Shown here piece after piece: positions 43,097 through 52,608 of a DNA stretch of 64,000 bases. Positions within the stretch are counted from its first letter, which is position 1. The number at the start of each line of letters is the position of its first letter. A program made the position numbers and the translations under genes. The stretch comes from Clostridiales bacterium. Lineage in GTDB: Bacteria; Bacillota; Clostridia; Saccharofermentanales; Saccharofermentanaceae. The stretch covers positions 124,001-188,000 of the forward strand of contig JAGCXQ010000005.1 in NCBI GenBank assembly GCA_017961235.1, in the 5' to 3' direction. The notes below the pieces were generated by a model. The model was not told the DNA's origin. It worked only from the letters and a program-made list of their open reading frames with translations, and did not search any database.

Positions 43097-45187
43097 ATGA
43101 TGAAGAAGAAAATCGGCGCCATGGCAATGACGCTGGTAATGCTTTCTTCCATGGCGTTGGCCGGATGTAAGAAAAAGGCTGACAAACCGACGGAGACAGA
43201 AAAACCTGCCATCCCGAGCATCATGGAAGAAATCGGCGCTGAACAGGTGACGTATGAGCCGCGTGGTGAAGTAAAGCTGGACATCGAAGATGGGGAAAAC
43301 GGTAAAGTCCTGCATTGCTCCAACCGTACAGAGGCATGGAATGGTGTAAATTTTCCGTGTAATTTCTTTGCAGGAAATACTATCAAAATCCAGACTTCTG
43401 TTAAGTCTGAGAGCGATGACGTAATCATTTCACTGCAGTTTGACACATTAGGAAGTACAACATATTCCAATGTATTCCATATTTCCGGATGCAAGGATAA
43501 GTATGTACAGGGTGAAGGATCTATTCCGATCCCGCAGGATGCTGCGAACGTTTTCGTATATATCGAGAGCCAGAGCACACAGGATATTTTTGTAGATTAT
43601 ATGCACGTTACAGTAGAAGGTGACTATTTCGATCCTTCCAAGGCTCCGGAAGTAAAGCTTGCTGACATTTCTTCCTATGAGTCTCTGAAAGATCTCTACA
43701 AGGATGATTTCTATATCGGATGCTGTGTACCGGAATCCCTGGTTACAAATGATCATAAGGAACCGAAAGATCTTCTCCTTAAGGAGTTCAATTCCATCAC
43801 TTGTGAGAATGAGATGAAGCCGGAGAACATCCTGGATGCATCTACTACAATGGCTGACAAGGCAAAGTACAATGAGAGCCCGGCACTTGATTTCTCCAAG
43901 TGCAAAGTGATCTGTGACTTTGCAAAGGAAAACGGTTTGAAGATGCGTGGACATACTCTGGTATGGCATTCCCAGACACCGGACTGGTTCTTCTATGAGA
44001 ACTATGATATCAACGGCAAGCTCGCTTCCCGCGAACTGATGCTGAAGCGTATGGAAAACTATATCAAGGGCGTATTCGAATATATCAATGAGAACTACCC
44101 GGATCTTTTCTATGCATTTGATATCGCAAACGAGTGTATCGATGATAATAACCAGCTTCGTGAGAGTAACTGGACAAAGACGATCGGTGACGATTTCCTC
44201 CAGTTCGCTTTCGAGTATGCAAGAAAGTATGCTCCGAAGAACATTAAGCTCTTCTATAACGATTACAACGAGTATGTAGCCGGTAAGCAGAACAAGATCA
44301 TCGAAGTCCTGAAGCCGATCGCTCAGGCCGGCAACCTTGACGGTATGGGTCTGCAGTCCCATATTTCCAGCCCGGTATCCATGGAGAACTACATGGGTGC
44401 TCTTAAGAAGTATGCAGATGAACTCGGTGTCGTTATCCACGTTACTGAGCTCGATGTTAACGCAGTTAAGTCCTCTCTCAATCAGGAGTACGATCAGGGC
44501 GTATATTTCAATACTCTGTTCAAAGAGCTTCTGAAGGCAAAGAGCGAAGGATATAAGATCGAGAGCGTTACGATCTGGGGTCTTACTGACGCAGGATCCT
44601 GGCGTTCCTCTGAGACACCGGTTCTTTTCCGTGGTGACCTTTCTAAGAAACTTGCCTTTGATGGTGTAGTTCTTGCCAAGAAGGGCGGAGAAGTTCAGAA
44701 GCCGGCAGATTATGTCGAGCCTCCGAAGGATACAGATCCTTTCGATGATAACTTCGAAGATGGTAAGTTCAAGGGCGCTGCTCGTGCGGGCCAGACACTC
44801 AAGGTCGTTGAAGACGGTGCTTATGAAGGCGGAAAGTGCCTCCTTGCTACCGGTGCAACAGAGACATGGGATGGTTATGTGATCGATCTTACCCGTTACA
44901 TGGGCAAGAAACTGAAGGTTTCCTTCGCAGTTAAGTCCAAGGCACCGCAGGTTGCATTTAGTGCTGATATCGCTGATCTGTGGCCTCATATCGTAGAAGT
45001 TGATACAAGCAGCGGTGATTGGGTATATGTTGAGGAAGTGATGGACCTGACAACCTCTAAGTGGGTACTGCCGACAGGTGAGGTAGAAGTTCCGGCAACA
45101 CTCGATAATCTCATGCTTTACTGGGAGAGCTTCGACTGCACAGAAGATTTCTATCTTGATGCTGTTCATCTCGAAGTGATCGGATAA
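43097..45187 (+). CDS. Endo-1,4-beta-xylanase, GH10, lipoprotein with two carbohydrate-binding modules
   Basis: Hydrolyses xylan at the cell surface. The signal peptide ends in lipobox ALAGC, so it is lipid-anchored. An N-terminal module (about 40-180) and a C-terminal module (about 555-696) share the pattern GGKCLLATGATETWDG / GKVLHCSNRTEAWNG, typical of CBM4/9/22-type binding. The central GH10 barrel has HTLVWHSQTPDWFF, the acid/base Glu 346 in DIANECID and the nucleophile Glu 451 in VTELDV. Start is ATG 43097, eight bases after GGAGG; ATGs at 43082 and 43091 are too close to or ahead of it. No xylose or transporter genes are near. Confidence 0.93.
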   Translation: MMKKKIGAMAMTLVMLSSMALAGCKKKADKPTETEKPAIPSIMEEIGAEQVTYEPRGEVKLDIEDGENGKVLHCSNRTEAWNGVNFPCNFFAGNTIKIQTSVKSESDDVIISLQFDTLGSTTYSNVFHISGCKDKYVQGEGSIPIPQDAANVFVYIESQSTQDIFVDYMHVTVEGDYFDPSKAPEVKLADISSYESLKDLYKDDFYIGCCVPESLVTNDHKEPKDLLLKEFNSITCENEMKPENILDASTTMADKAKYNESPALDFSKCKVICDFAKENGLKMRGHTLVWHSQTPDWFFYENYDINGKLASRELMLKRMENYIKGVFEYINENYPDLFYAFDIANECIDDNNQLRESNWTKTIGDDFLQFAFEYARKYAPKNIKLFYNDYNEYVAGKQNKIIEVLKPIAQAGNLDGMGLQSHISSPVSMENYMGALKKYADELGVVIHVTELDVNAVKSSLNQEYDQGVYFNTLFKELLKAKSEGYKIESVTIWGLTDAGSWRSSETPVLFRGDLSKKLAFDGVVLAKKGGEVQKPADYVEPPKDTDPFDDNFEDGKFKGAARAGQTLKVVEDGAYEGGKCLLATGATETWDGYVIDLTRYMGKKLKVSFAVKSKAPQVAFSADIADLWPHIVEVDTSSGDWVYVEEVMDLTTSKWVLPTGEVEVPATLDNLMLYWESFDCTEDFYLDAVHLEVIG

Positions 45188-45214
45188 TACTCCGCAACAA
45201 AAAAGTATGACACA

Positions 45215-45246
45215 GGAGCTGTACCTTATGGTGCAGCTCCTTTTTT
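45215..45246 (+). terminator. Terminator after the xylanase gene
   Basis: GGAGCTG (45215-45221) pairs with CAGCTCC (45234-45240), extended inward by ACC/GGT, then TTTTTT. Confidence 0.9.
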
Positions 45247-45263
45247 GTTCTCTATATCGATTA

Positions 45264-45295
45264 TGCTATACTGATTCAGTAAGAATATTCTTACT
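45264..45295 (+). promoter_or_regulatory. folA promoter with an 18-base perfect palindrome
   Basis: TGCTATACT (extended -10, TATACT at 45267-45272) is followed by AGTAAGAATATTCTTACT (45278-45295), its own reverse complement. The palindrome covers the predicted transcript start and could be an operator or a 5' hairpin. Confidence 0.65.
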
Positions 45296-45323
45296 CCAAT
45301 TAAACTATTACAGGGTGATTCAG

Positions 45324-45824
45324 ATGAGTATATGTGCAATTGTTGCGGTAGATGAGAATTGGGGGATCGGTTATAAGGGAGAACTTCTTATCAGTCTGCC
45401 GGAAGACCAGAAGCAGAACTTTAAAGTGAAGACCCTGGGACATCCGGTGATTTTCGGCCGAAAGACCCTCGATACTTTTCCGGGAGGCCGGCTTCTTCCC
45501 GGAAGAGAGAATATCATTCTGACCAGAAATCCGGATCTTCATGTCGAAGGGGCAACGATCCTGCACTCGGTAGAAGAGGTGCTGGAGTATGCCAAAAGAA
45601 AACCGGAGGAGTGCTTCTTCATAATCGGAGGAGCACAGGTCTATGAACAGTTCCTGCCGTATTGCGACACCTGTATCGTCTCGAAAATACATAAACAGTT
45701 CGATGCGGATGCGTTTTTTCCGGATCTTGATAATCTCAAACAGTGGAAGCTGTTTAGCAGGGAAGCGATCATCCATTCCGTGAAGGGCGTAAGCTTTGAT
45801 ATATGGACGTATAAGCGAATCTGA
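45324..45824 (+). CDS. folA: Dihydrofolate reductase
   Basis: Reduces dihydrofolate to tetrahydrofolate with NADPH. Signature blocks: ICAIVAVDENWGIGYKGELL, VIFGRKTLDTFPGGRLLPGREN and IIGGAQVYEQFLPYCD. ATG 45324 with AGGGTGA upstream gives 166 residues, the normal size. A longer open frame upstream runs through the palindrome and the xylanase terminator and is not coding. thyA, its usual partner, is absent here. Confidence 0.94.
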   Translation: MSICAIVAVDENWGIGYKGELLISLPEDQKQNFKVKTLGHPVIFGRKTLDTFPGGRLLPGRENIILTRNPDLHVEGATILHSVEEVLEYAKRKPEECFFIIGGAQVYEQFLPYCDTCIVSKIHKQFDADAFFPDLDNLKQWKLFSREAIIHSVKGVSFDIWTYKRI

Positions 45825-45861
45825 CCTGTTTTTGTTCTTGTGAATATGTACAATTGAAGTA

Positions 45862-45876
45862 TGTGCATCATGCACA
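45862..45876 (+). promoter_or_regulatory. Inverted repeat upstream of a strong promoter
   Basis: TGTGCAT-C-ATGCACA, a perfect 7-1-7 repeat, lies 42 bases before the -35 of the next promoter; a third TGTGCA half-site occurs at 45895-45900. Candidate regulator-binding site. Confidence 0.45.
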
Positions 45877-45918
45877 AACAAAACGATGTTCGTATGTGCA
45901 AACTCTACAATTATGGCG

Positions 45919-45947
45919 TTGACTCCCCAAAGGCGTAACGATATAAT
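45919..45947 (+). promoter_or_regulatory. Near-consensus promoter of the 88-residue protein gene
   Basis: TTGACT (45919-45924), 17-base spacer, TATAAT (45942-45947). One of the strongest-looking promoters in the window. Confidence 0.85.
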
Positions 45948-46022
45948 GAACTCGCAAGGTAAGAAAAGCTTGCAAGAAAAGAAATGGAAAAGAAATTGTT
46001 TACTTTAAAGGAGGTAGTCACC

Positions 46023-46289
46023 ATGAAGGCTTTTAACATGAGTAACGTTGATGTTCATCAGTTTATGCAGGCTCTGGATTCCTGCTCCGGCGATGTTATG
46101 CTTATTACCGATGAGGGTGACAAGTTTAACCTTAAGAGCAAGCTCAGCCAGATCACAGGTCTGATGAAGCTGATCGAGGGCGGTAAGCTCGTAGATGCGA
46201 AGATCTACTGTTCCAATCAGGAAGATGAGGCTCTGCTTTTCAGACTGAACCTTTTCGGAACAGTAGAGGATGTTGAGCACATCGGCTGA
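46023..46289 (+). CDS. Small conserved clostridial protein of unknown function
   Basis: 88 residues, soluble, acidic, no membrane segment. It begins MKAFNMSNVDVHQFMQAL and contains ITDEGDKFNLKSKLSQITG. I have the impression of similar short proteins in many Clostridia, sometimes labelled polyA polymerase without support. AAGGAGG is well placed before ATG 46023; the frame upstream is in the leader. With a near-consensus promoter, a strong ribosome-binding site and its own terminator it should be highly expressed. Function unknown. Confidence 0.82.
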   Translation: MKAFNMSNVDVHQFMQALDSCSGDVMLITDEGDKFNLKSKLSQITGLMKLIEGGKLVDAKIYCSNQEDEALLFRLNLFGTVEDVEHIG

Positions 46290-46349
46290 TTCGAAACAGG
46301 TCAGATGAGTAGGATCCTTTAGATCCTGCTTATGCTTTCAAAATTACTG

Positions 46350-46384
46350 AGAGCTGTTGTAAAAAAATGCAACAGCTCTTTTTC
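46350..46384 (+). terminator. Terminator after the 88-residue protein gene
   Basis: AGAGCTGTTG (46350-46359) pairs with CAACAGCTCT (46370-46379) around an A-rich loop, then a T run. Confidence 0.9.
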
Positions 46385-46421
46385 TTTATATTTTCTTAGT
46401 ACATTTTAGGAATTGAGACGT

Positions 46422-46427
46422 TATAAT
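46422..46427 (+). promoter_or_regulatory. -10 box of the permease-like gene
   Basis: Perfect TATAAT, 27 bases before the ATG, with a weak -35 region. Confidence 0.4.
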
Positions 46428-46453
46428 ATAGCATTAGGAGGAAAAGTGGGGTT

Positions 46454-47293
46454 ATGATCAAAGAGTTGAAAGTAAATTTCTATCGAGTTGTTCGGTCGAA
46501 GTCTTTTGTTGTCATTTTGATCCTCCTTATCCTGGGAGCTATTTTTTCTGCGGTAGAGATCAAGTTTTTAGCCGATAATCCGTTTAATTGGATAGAAAAC
46601 TTCAAAGATGGTGTCTCTGAAGTAACTACAACTGAGGAAGATCAACAATCTTTCAACGTTATTTTCACCAGTATTGACTCAGTAAGAGATGTTAATAGGC
46701 TCTCAGGAGTCGTACGGATGACGATGTGCTCGGATCTTGTGTGCTTTCTTTACTGCATTTTCGTGGCTTTGTTTATTTCTGCCGAGTATAAGTCCCGATT
46801 TCATGTGAACCATTTTTCCTTGAATCATAGTCCGATACGTGTTGTTTTCCTTGAATGGCTTTCGCTGATGATGGTTATTGTGTTAGTTGAGAGCATCCGC
46901 TTTATTTTTTCGCTCGGATTATCCTTCCTTCTTTGTGATTCTTTCACGTTTGATGATGTGCCCCGTACTTTGGCGTATATTGTTCTTATCTTCGGAGTAA
47001 TGATCACATTTGCTACTTTTACGTTTATGATCGCTTATCTTCGCCGTTCCGGCGGCCTTGCCATCGTGCTGAGTTCTCTTTTCTGTTTAGGGTTCTTTGA
47101 CTTTTTCTTAGGAATTATTTCTGTGTGGATTCCTTTTGTTGAAAAAATCTCCTTGAATATGCTTTTGAGCTCCATTGCATTAAATAAGCTTTCTGCCTCG
47201 GAATACGTTGTCGAACTCGTCGTTGTAGTGGTATTTATCTCGGCATTCCTGTCTGTTCCGCTAATTGTTTCATCTAAGCGTGATCCGTACTAA
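46454..47293 (+). CDS. ABC-2-like membrane permease, orphan
   Basis: 279 residues with six hydrophobic segments: one near the N-terminus, a large outside loop (about 40-85), then five. The start MIKELKVNFYRVVRSKSF and the layout are those of ABC-2 type exporter permeases of the bacitracin/lantibiotic kind. No ATPase subunit is encoded next to it, which such a permease would need. The T/A-rich codon use and its own promoter set it apart from the neighbours. Function uncertain. Confidence 0.65.
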   Translation: MIKELKVNFYRVVRSKSFVVILILLILGAIFSAVEIKFLADNPFNWIENFKDGVSEVTTTEEDQQSFNVIFTSIDSVRDVNRLSGVVRMTMCSDLVCFLYCIFVALFISAEYKSRFHVNHFSLNHSPIRVVFLEWLSLMMVIVLVESIRFIFSLGLSFLLCDSFTFDDVPRTLAYIVLIFGVMITFATFTFMIAYLRRSGGLAIVLSSLFCLGFFDFFLGIISVWIPFVEKISLNMLLSSIALNKLSASEYVVELVVVVVFISAFLSVPLIVSSKRDPY

Positions 47294-47307
47294 GTTTAGC
47301 TCTTATG

Positions 47308-47316
47308 TGGTATAAT
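47308..47316 (+). promoter_or_regulatory. Extended -10 promoter upstream of the lysine-tail protein
   Basis: TGGTATAAT with TATAAT at 47311-47316, 35 bases before the ATG. Confidence 0.5.
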
Positions 47317-47350
47317 TATTTGTCACAAAAAAGCAGACTTAGGAGATTAT

Positions 47351-48196
47351 ATGATCAACTATCTATATAACGCCAGAGATATTGCCGCTTATTTCAAGTG
47401 GGCCGGAGTTTCTTCCCATCAGGAGAAGGAGTATCTGAACTATATTTTCCAGATCGGCAAGGATATTCTGGCAAAACCGCTTACGAAAGATTACGATGTT
47501 TTTGAAAAAGCGGTATATAGAGATCTTTATTATCTTTGGTCCGAAGGATTTGAGAATGAGTTTTCCGATATTGCGACGATAGCGCCGAAAGGTGCTGTTT
47601 CGCTTATATGTGATCAGGAATTCATCACATTGGAGTCCTATATGAAGCTTCTGGCGCTTCATCTGATCTTCTCGCGTAACCTTCCATATGTTCATATTAA
47701 TTTCACCGGTCTTATGCTGCCGCTGGGCCTGAAGGGCGATTTTGCCGATTTTGAGAGAAATGTTGTGATCGCCTGTGAGACACTTCATCTGACGACACAG
47801 GATGTTTTTGCTCAGCCTTTTGATCTTCATCTCGGCATCCCGGACGAGATGCTCTGTCTTTGCCTGGAGCCGGAGTTCCGGAAGAGTCTTTCCGCGCATG
47901 AGGATTTCCGTAAGCGTTTCCTGAAAAATGCCGCCACAAGGCTTCAGGAATTGAAGAAGACATCCGCAGAGATCCAGGAGAAAGAAGAGAAGAAGAAACA
48001 GCGCATGCTCAAGCGTAAGCAGGCAAGAGAAGCTGCAAAAGCAGAAAAAGAGGCTCTGGCAAAGAATACGAAGAAAACGGCGCAGAAGAAAACGGATGCA
48101 AGTACTTCGAAAAAGAGTACAGCGAAAAAGAATACAGCAAAAAAGGAAACGGCAAAAAAGGAAACGGCAAAAAAAGAGACGAAGGAAACGAAGTAA
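47351..48196 (+). CDS. Protein of unknown function with histone-H1-like lysine/alanine tail
   Basis: 281 residues. The first ~195 residues form a soluble, mainly helical domain of no family I recognise (ARDIAAYFKWAG near the start). From about 205 on it is a long charged helix, then a tail of repeats such as KKSTAKKN and TAKKETAKKE, very rich in Lys, Ala and Thr. Such tails bind DNA or RNA non-specifically in bacterial H1-like proteins. It ends six bases before the giant activase gene and may share its transcript. Confidence 0.75.
   Translation: MINYLYNARDIAAYFKWAGVSSHQEKEYLNYIFQIGKDILAKPLTKDYDVFEKAVYRDLYYLWSEGFENEFSDIATIAPKGAVSLICDQEFITLESYMKLLALHLIFSRNLPYVHINFTGLMLPLGLKGDFADFERNVVIACETLHLTTQDVFAQPFDLHLGIPDEMLCLCLEPEFRKSLSAHEDFRKRFLKNAATRLQELKKTSAEIQEKEEKKKQRMLKRKQAREAAKAEKEALAKNTKKTAQKKTDASTSKKSTAKKNTAKKETAKKETAKKETKETK
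48100..48190 (+). repeat. Short tandem repeats encoding the lysine/alanine tail
   Basis: Several near-identical units of the type GGAAACGGCAAAAAA encode the Lys-Lys-Glu-Thr-Ala repeat. The A runs of up to six bases make it prone to slippage. Confidence 0.7.
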
Positions 48197-48202
48197 TAAG
48201 AC

Positions 48203-51200
48203 ATGGAACCGATTAAGAATATGGGCCTGGACATAGGCTCTACCACGATAAAGATCGTAATAACAGAAGATGAGAACATCATCTATTCCGAATATAGAAG
48301 ACATCACTCGGATATCGCCGGAGAGCTTCTTAGTGCTTTTGAAGAAGTAAATAAAAAGTTTCCGGATCTTTCCGCGCGTGTTCAGATCACCGGATCCGGC
48401 GGACTTTCGGTAGCGAAGTGGCTCGGACTTGACTTCGTTCAGGAAGTTATCGCTGAAACAGTAGCGATTAAGAAGTATCACCCGGAAACGGATGTTATCA
48501 TCGAGCTCGGTGGAGAAGATGCGAAGATCACATATCTGCATCCTGTTCCGGAACAGAGAATGAATGGTACCTGCGCCGGTGGTACAGGTGCTTTTATCGA
48601 CCAGATGGCAACGCTTCTGCGTACAGATGCGGACGGCCTGAATGAACTGGCGAAGTCTTATACGACGCTTTATACGATTGCATCAAGATGTGGTGTTTTC
48701 GCCAAGAGTGACCTTCAGCCGCTGATCAATGAAGGTGCTGCGAAAGAGGACCTTGCTGCCTCTATTTTCCAGGCGGTCGTTAACCAGACGATTGCCGGTC
48801 TCGCCTGTGGACGTCCGATCCGCGGCCATATCGCATTCCTTGGTGGTCCTCTGTTCTTTAACTCGGAACTTCGGAAAGCCTTTGAGAGAACACTGGAAGA
48901 ACAGGTCAAATCCTTCTGGATCCCCGATAATGCGCAGATCTATGTTGCTCTCGGTGCTGCACTCGGAGCCAAGAGTGATCCGGTCAAGCTTTCTGACCTG
49001 ATCTCTTCCTTCGCGTCCAGAGAAGGTTTCGAACCGGATATCAAGCGTATCGCGCCTCTGTTCGCAGATGATCGTGAGAAAGAACTCTTCGATGAGAGAC
49101 ATCAGCGTGCAACGCTTGATCTCTATCAGCTTTCCAAGCAGAAAGGTCCCTGCTATCTCGGTATTGATGCCGGAAGTACGACAACCAAGGCTGTTCTGAT
49201 CAATGATGAAGGACAGATGGTCTATACCTACTATGCAAGTAATCAGGGTAATCCGGTAAAGAGTGCTGTCAGTATCGTAAAACAGCTGTATGAGCAGATG
49301 CCGCCGGAAACCTATATCGCGAACAGCTGTGTCACCGGTTACGGTGAGAATATCATCCGTGCGGCACTGGGCGTAGATCTCGGTGAAATCGAGACGATGG
49401 CCCATTTCCAGTCGGCAAAGTATTTCTGTCCGGATGTCGATTTTATCATCGATATCGGCGGTCAGGATATGAAGTGCATGAAGATCCGAAACGGCGTTAT
49501 TGACTCGATCATGCTGAATGAGGCATGTTCTTCCGGATGCGGTTCCTTTATTCAGACTTTTGCAGAAAACCTGAATATGGATGCACATACATTCTCTATC
49601 GAGGCGTTATCTGCAAAGAATCCTGTCGATCTCGGTACAAGATGTACAGTATTCATGAACTCGAAGGTAAAGCAGGCACAGAAGGAAGGAGCGACTGTCG
49701 GAGATATTTCCGCCGGCCTTTCCTATTCTGTAGTCCGTAACGCGCTCTACAAGGTCATTAAGATCAGAGATACGCAGGAACTCGGAAAGAAGATCGTCGT
49801 TCAGGGCGGTACGTTCTTAAATGACGCGATCCTCAGATGCTTCGAGCTTATTTCCGGAAGAGAAGTCATCCGCCCGAATGTAGCCGGTCTGATGGGTGCT
49901 TTTGGCGCGGCGATCATCGCAAAGAAGCGCATCCCGAAGGATCAGAAAGTGTCCGGACTTCTCGGACTAGAGGAACTGAGCCGCTTTGAGATGACGACAG
50001 AGATGGCGACATGTCCGCTCTGTACGAATCACTGTAAACTTACGATCTCCACCTTCTCGAACGGAGAAAGATTTATTTCCGGTAACCGCTGCGAAAGAGG
50101 TGAAGGTAAGGAAAAAGCGAAGGATACACTTCCGAACCTGATTGCCTATAAATATGCAAGAACATTCCGATATAAGCCTCTTGCCAAGGATAAGGCACCG
50201 AGAGGAGAGATCGGCATTCCGAGAGCTCTGAACATGTATGAGAACTATCCGTTCTGGTTCACGGTGCTTACAGAACTCGGTTTCTCTGTAGTTATCTCCC
50301 CGAGATCCAATCATGAGCTTTTCGAAAAGGGCATGGATTCGATCCCGTCCGAGAGTGTCTGCTATCCGGCCAAGCTTGTGCATGGACACATTGAGAGCCT
50401 GATCGATAAAGGCATCAAGACGATCTTCTATCCGGACATTCCGTACGAGCGTCAGGAGAATAAGGACTCCGGCAATCACTTTAACTGCCCGATCGTAGCC
50501 TCCTATCCGGAAGTGATCCGTAATAACCTCGAGAATATCCAGGACAAGGGGATCAAGTATCTCAATCCGTTCCTGCCACTCGATAATGATGAGGCGCTTG
50601 CCGAGCAGATGGCGATCGCATTTGCCGACTTTGGCGTAACCAAGGCGGAAGCTGCGAAGGCTATTGAAGCCGGAAATAAAGAATATGACGAGTATAAGGC
50701 TGATATCAGACGAAAAGGCCAGGAGGTCATCGAAGATCTCGAAAGAACCGGACAAAAGGGAATAGTGCTTTCCGGACGTCCGTATCATACGGATCCGGAG
50801 ATCCACCATGGCATACCGGAGATGATCAATTCCCTGGGTCTTGCCGTATTAAGCGAAGACAGCGTCGCGGTTCCCGGCAGGCTCCAGCGCCCGATCCGTG
50901 TCGTTGATCAGTGGATGTACCACACACGTCTATATGAGGCGGCGGCATATGTTGCCACGAACGATAATCTCGAACTTGTGCAGCTGACGTCTTTCGGCTG
51001 CGGACTGGATGCAGTTACCTCCGATCAGGTGCAGGAGATCCTGGAGTCTCAGGGTAAGCTCTATACGCTCCTTAAGATCGATGAAGTCAGCAATCTCGGT
51101 GCGGCGCGTATCCGTATGCGTTCTCTGAAAGTTGCGATGGATGAGCGTGAAGCGGCGAGAAAAGAAGGCACGATGCCCAAGCCGGTGAAGCGTTCTTATA

Positions 51201-52594
51201 CGATAAAGAGAGTTCCGTTTACGGAGGAGCATAAGAAGCGTCACACGATCCTGGCTCCGCAGATGGCGCCGATCGAGTTCGAATTCGTCGAGGCGGTATT
51301 CCATAACCACGGATATAAGCTAAAAGTCCTGAAAGAAGCGACGCAGGCGGATATCGAGTGCGGACTCCGTTTCGTAAATAATGATGCATGCTTCCCGACG
51401 GTTATCGTCGTCGGTCAGATGATCAATGCGATCCTTTCCGGAGAGGTGGACCGTGATAATACGACAGTTCTTATTACCCAGACCGGTGGCGGCTGCCGTG
51501 CGACGAACTATGTTGCTTTCCTTCGAAAAGCACTTCGCGAGGCAGGCTATGCAGATATCCCGGTCATCGCACTCTCCGTTCAGCAGTTCGAGAAGAACCC
51601 GGGATTTAAGCCGACGCTTCCGTTTATCAACAGTGCGCTTCGTGCGATCTGCTATGGTGATATGCTCCAGACGCTGCTTCTGCGCGTGCGTCCATATGAG
51701 AAGGTGAAGGGATCTGCCAATGCGCTCTATCAGTTCTGGAACCGCTGCGGTAAGCTATTCTTCAATCCGAAGGAGAAGTTCGAAGATATTACGACCGAGT
51801 ATATCATGGCGGAAGCCTGCAAGAATGCGCCTCTTACAGAAGAAGAGACGAAAGCAGTGGAAGATCTTCTTAAGGAACTTCACTGTACGAAGGTCGGACG
51901 TCCATCTTCTTATAAGCGAATGATCGATGCTACGATCGATACATTTGACAAGTTCCCGATGCTGGATATCCCGAGAAAACCGCGTGTCGGTCTCGTAGGT
52001 GAGATCCTGGTAAAATTCCAGCCGGATGCGAATAACCATGCGGTAGATGTTGTGGAGCAGGAAGGCTGTGAAGCAGTTGTTCCGGGACTTCTGGACTTCT
52101 TCCTGTACTGCACGCTGAATCCTGTATGGCAGGCGGAACACCTCGGAAGAAGCAAGAAGAAAGCATGGCTCAGTAACCGTGGTATCGATCTTCTTCAGGC
52201 ATATCGTAGCCACATCATAAAGAGAATGGATGAGACCGGCAAGTTCCAGCTCCCGCAGAGCATCCGTCATATGGCACAGAAAGCAGAGACCGTTCTTTCC
52301 TGCGGTAACAGCAATGGTGAGGGATGGTTCCTGACCGCCGAAATGATCGAGCTGATCGAGAGCGGTGTTCCGAATATCATCTGTGCGCAGCCGTTTGCCT
52401 GCCTTCCGAACCATGTTACCGGTAAGGGTATGATCAAGGAACTCCGCCGTCAGTATCCGGAGAGCAATATTATCCCGATCGATTACGATCCGGGCGCAAG
52501 TGAGGCAAATCAGCTGAATCGTATCAAACTCATGGTCAGCACGGCACATTACCGGGAAGAAATGAAGCGTGAGGAAGAACTGAAGAATAAGTAA
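48203..52594 (+). CDS. Giant 2-hydroxyacyl-CoA dehydratase activase-like fusion protein
   Basis: 1463 residues. Two ASKHA ATPase domains of the HgdC/BadF type: one from residue 6 ([12 protein letters not shown]; cluster cysteines in [10 protein letters not shown] near 124 and SRCGVFAKS), the other from about 318 ([12 protein letters not shown]; cysteines in ACSSGCGSF near 441 and TRCTVFMNS). Each retains the helix-cluster-helix cysteines for a bridging 4Fe-4S cluster. The C-terminal 800 residues resemble the dehydratase-associated DUF2229/HgdB region, with [10 protein letters not shown]. The family is widespread in anaerobes, substrate unknown; no separate dehydratase subunits are here. Confidence 0.88.
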   Translation: MEPIKNMGLDIGSTTIKIVITEDENIIYSEYRRHHSDIAGELLSAFEEVNKKFPDLSARVQITGSGGLSVAKWLGLDFVQEVIAETVAIKKYHPETDVIIELGGEDAKITYLHPVPEQRMNGTCAGGTGAFIDQMATLLRTDADGLNELAKSYTTLYTIASRCGVFAKSDLQPLINEGAAKEDLAASIFQAVVNQTIAGLACGRPIRGHIAFLGGPLFFNSELRKAFERTLEEQVKSFWIPDNAQIYVALGAALGAKSDPVKLSDLISSFASREGFEPDIKRIAPLFADDREKELFDERHQRATLDLYQLSKQKGPCYLGIDAGSTTTKAVLINDEGQMVYTYYASNQGNPVKSAVSIVKQLYEQMPPETYIANSCVTGYGENIIRAALGVDLGEIETMAHFQSAKYFCPDVDFIIDIGGQDMKCMKIRNGVIDSIMLNEACSSGCGSFIQTFAENLNMDAHTFSIEALSAKNPVDLGTRCTVFMNSKVKQAQKEGATVGDISAGLSYSVVRNALYKVIKIRDTQELGKKIVVQGGTFLNDAILRCFELISGREVIRPNVAGLMGAFGAAIIAKKRIPKDQKVSGLLGLEELSRFEMTTEMATCPLCTNHCKLTISTFSNGERFISGNRCERGEGKEKAKDTLPNLIAYKYARTFRYKPLAKDKAPRGEIGIPRALNMYENYPFWFTVLTELGFSVVISPRSNHELFEKGMDSIPSESVCYPAKLVHGHIESLIDKGIKTIFYPDIPYERQENKDSGNHFNCPIVASYPEVIRNNLENIQDKGIKYLNPFLPLDNDEALAEQMAIAFADFGVTKAEAAKAIEAGNKEYDEYKADIRRKGQEVIEDLERTGQKGIVLSGRPYHTDPEIHHGIPEMINSLGLAVLSEDSVAVPGRLQRPIRVVDQWMYHTRLYEAAAYVATNDNLELVQLTSFGCGLDAVTSDQVQEILESQGKLYTLLKIDEVSNLGAARIRMRSLKVAMDEREAARKEGTMPKPVKRSYTIKRVPFTEEHKKRHTILAPQMAPIEFEFVEAVFHNHGYKLKVLKEATQADIECGLRFVNNDACFPTVIVVGQMINAILSGEVDRDNTTVLITQTGGGCRATNYVAFLRKALREAGYADIPVIALSVQQFEKNPGFKPTLPFINSALRAICYGDMLQTLLLRVRPYEKVKGSANALYQFWNRCGKLFFNPKEKFEDITTEYIMAEACKNAPLTEEETKAVEDLLKELHCTKVGRPSSYKRMIDATIDTFDKFPMLDIPRKPRVGLVGEILVKFQPDANNHAVDVVEQEGCEAVVPGLLDFFLYCTLNPVWQAEHLGRSKKKAWLSNRGIDLLQAYRSHIIKRMDETGKFQLPQSIRHMAQKAETVLSCGNSNGEGWFLTAEMIELIESGVPNIICAQPFACLPNHVTGKGMIKELRRQYPESNIIPIDYDPGASEANQLNRIKLMVSTAHYREEMKREEELKNK

Positions 52595-52608
52595 CAGAGG
52601 AGACCGCT

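Noticed and set aside
43448..45169. 573-codon open frame on the minus strand opposite the xylanase
   Set aside because: Fully antisense to a GH10 gene with catalytic residues intact; Cys- and Ile-rich composition is typical of a shadow frame.
45207..45323. Upstream extension of folA
   Set aside because: It would run through the xylanase terminator and the palindrome; DHFR proteins start near ICAIVAVDENWGIG.
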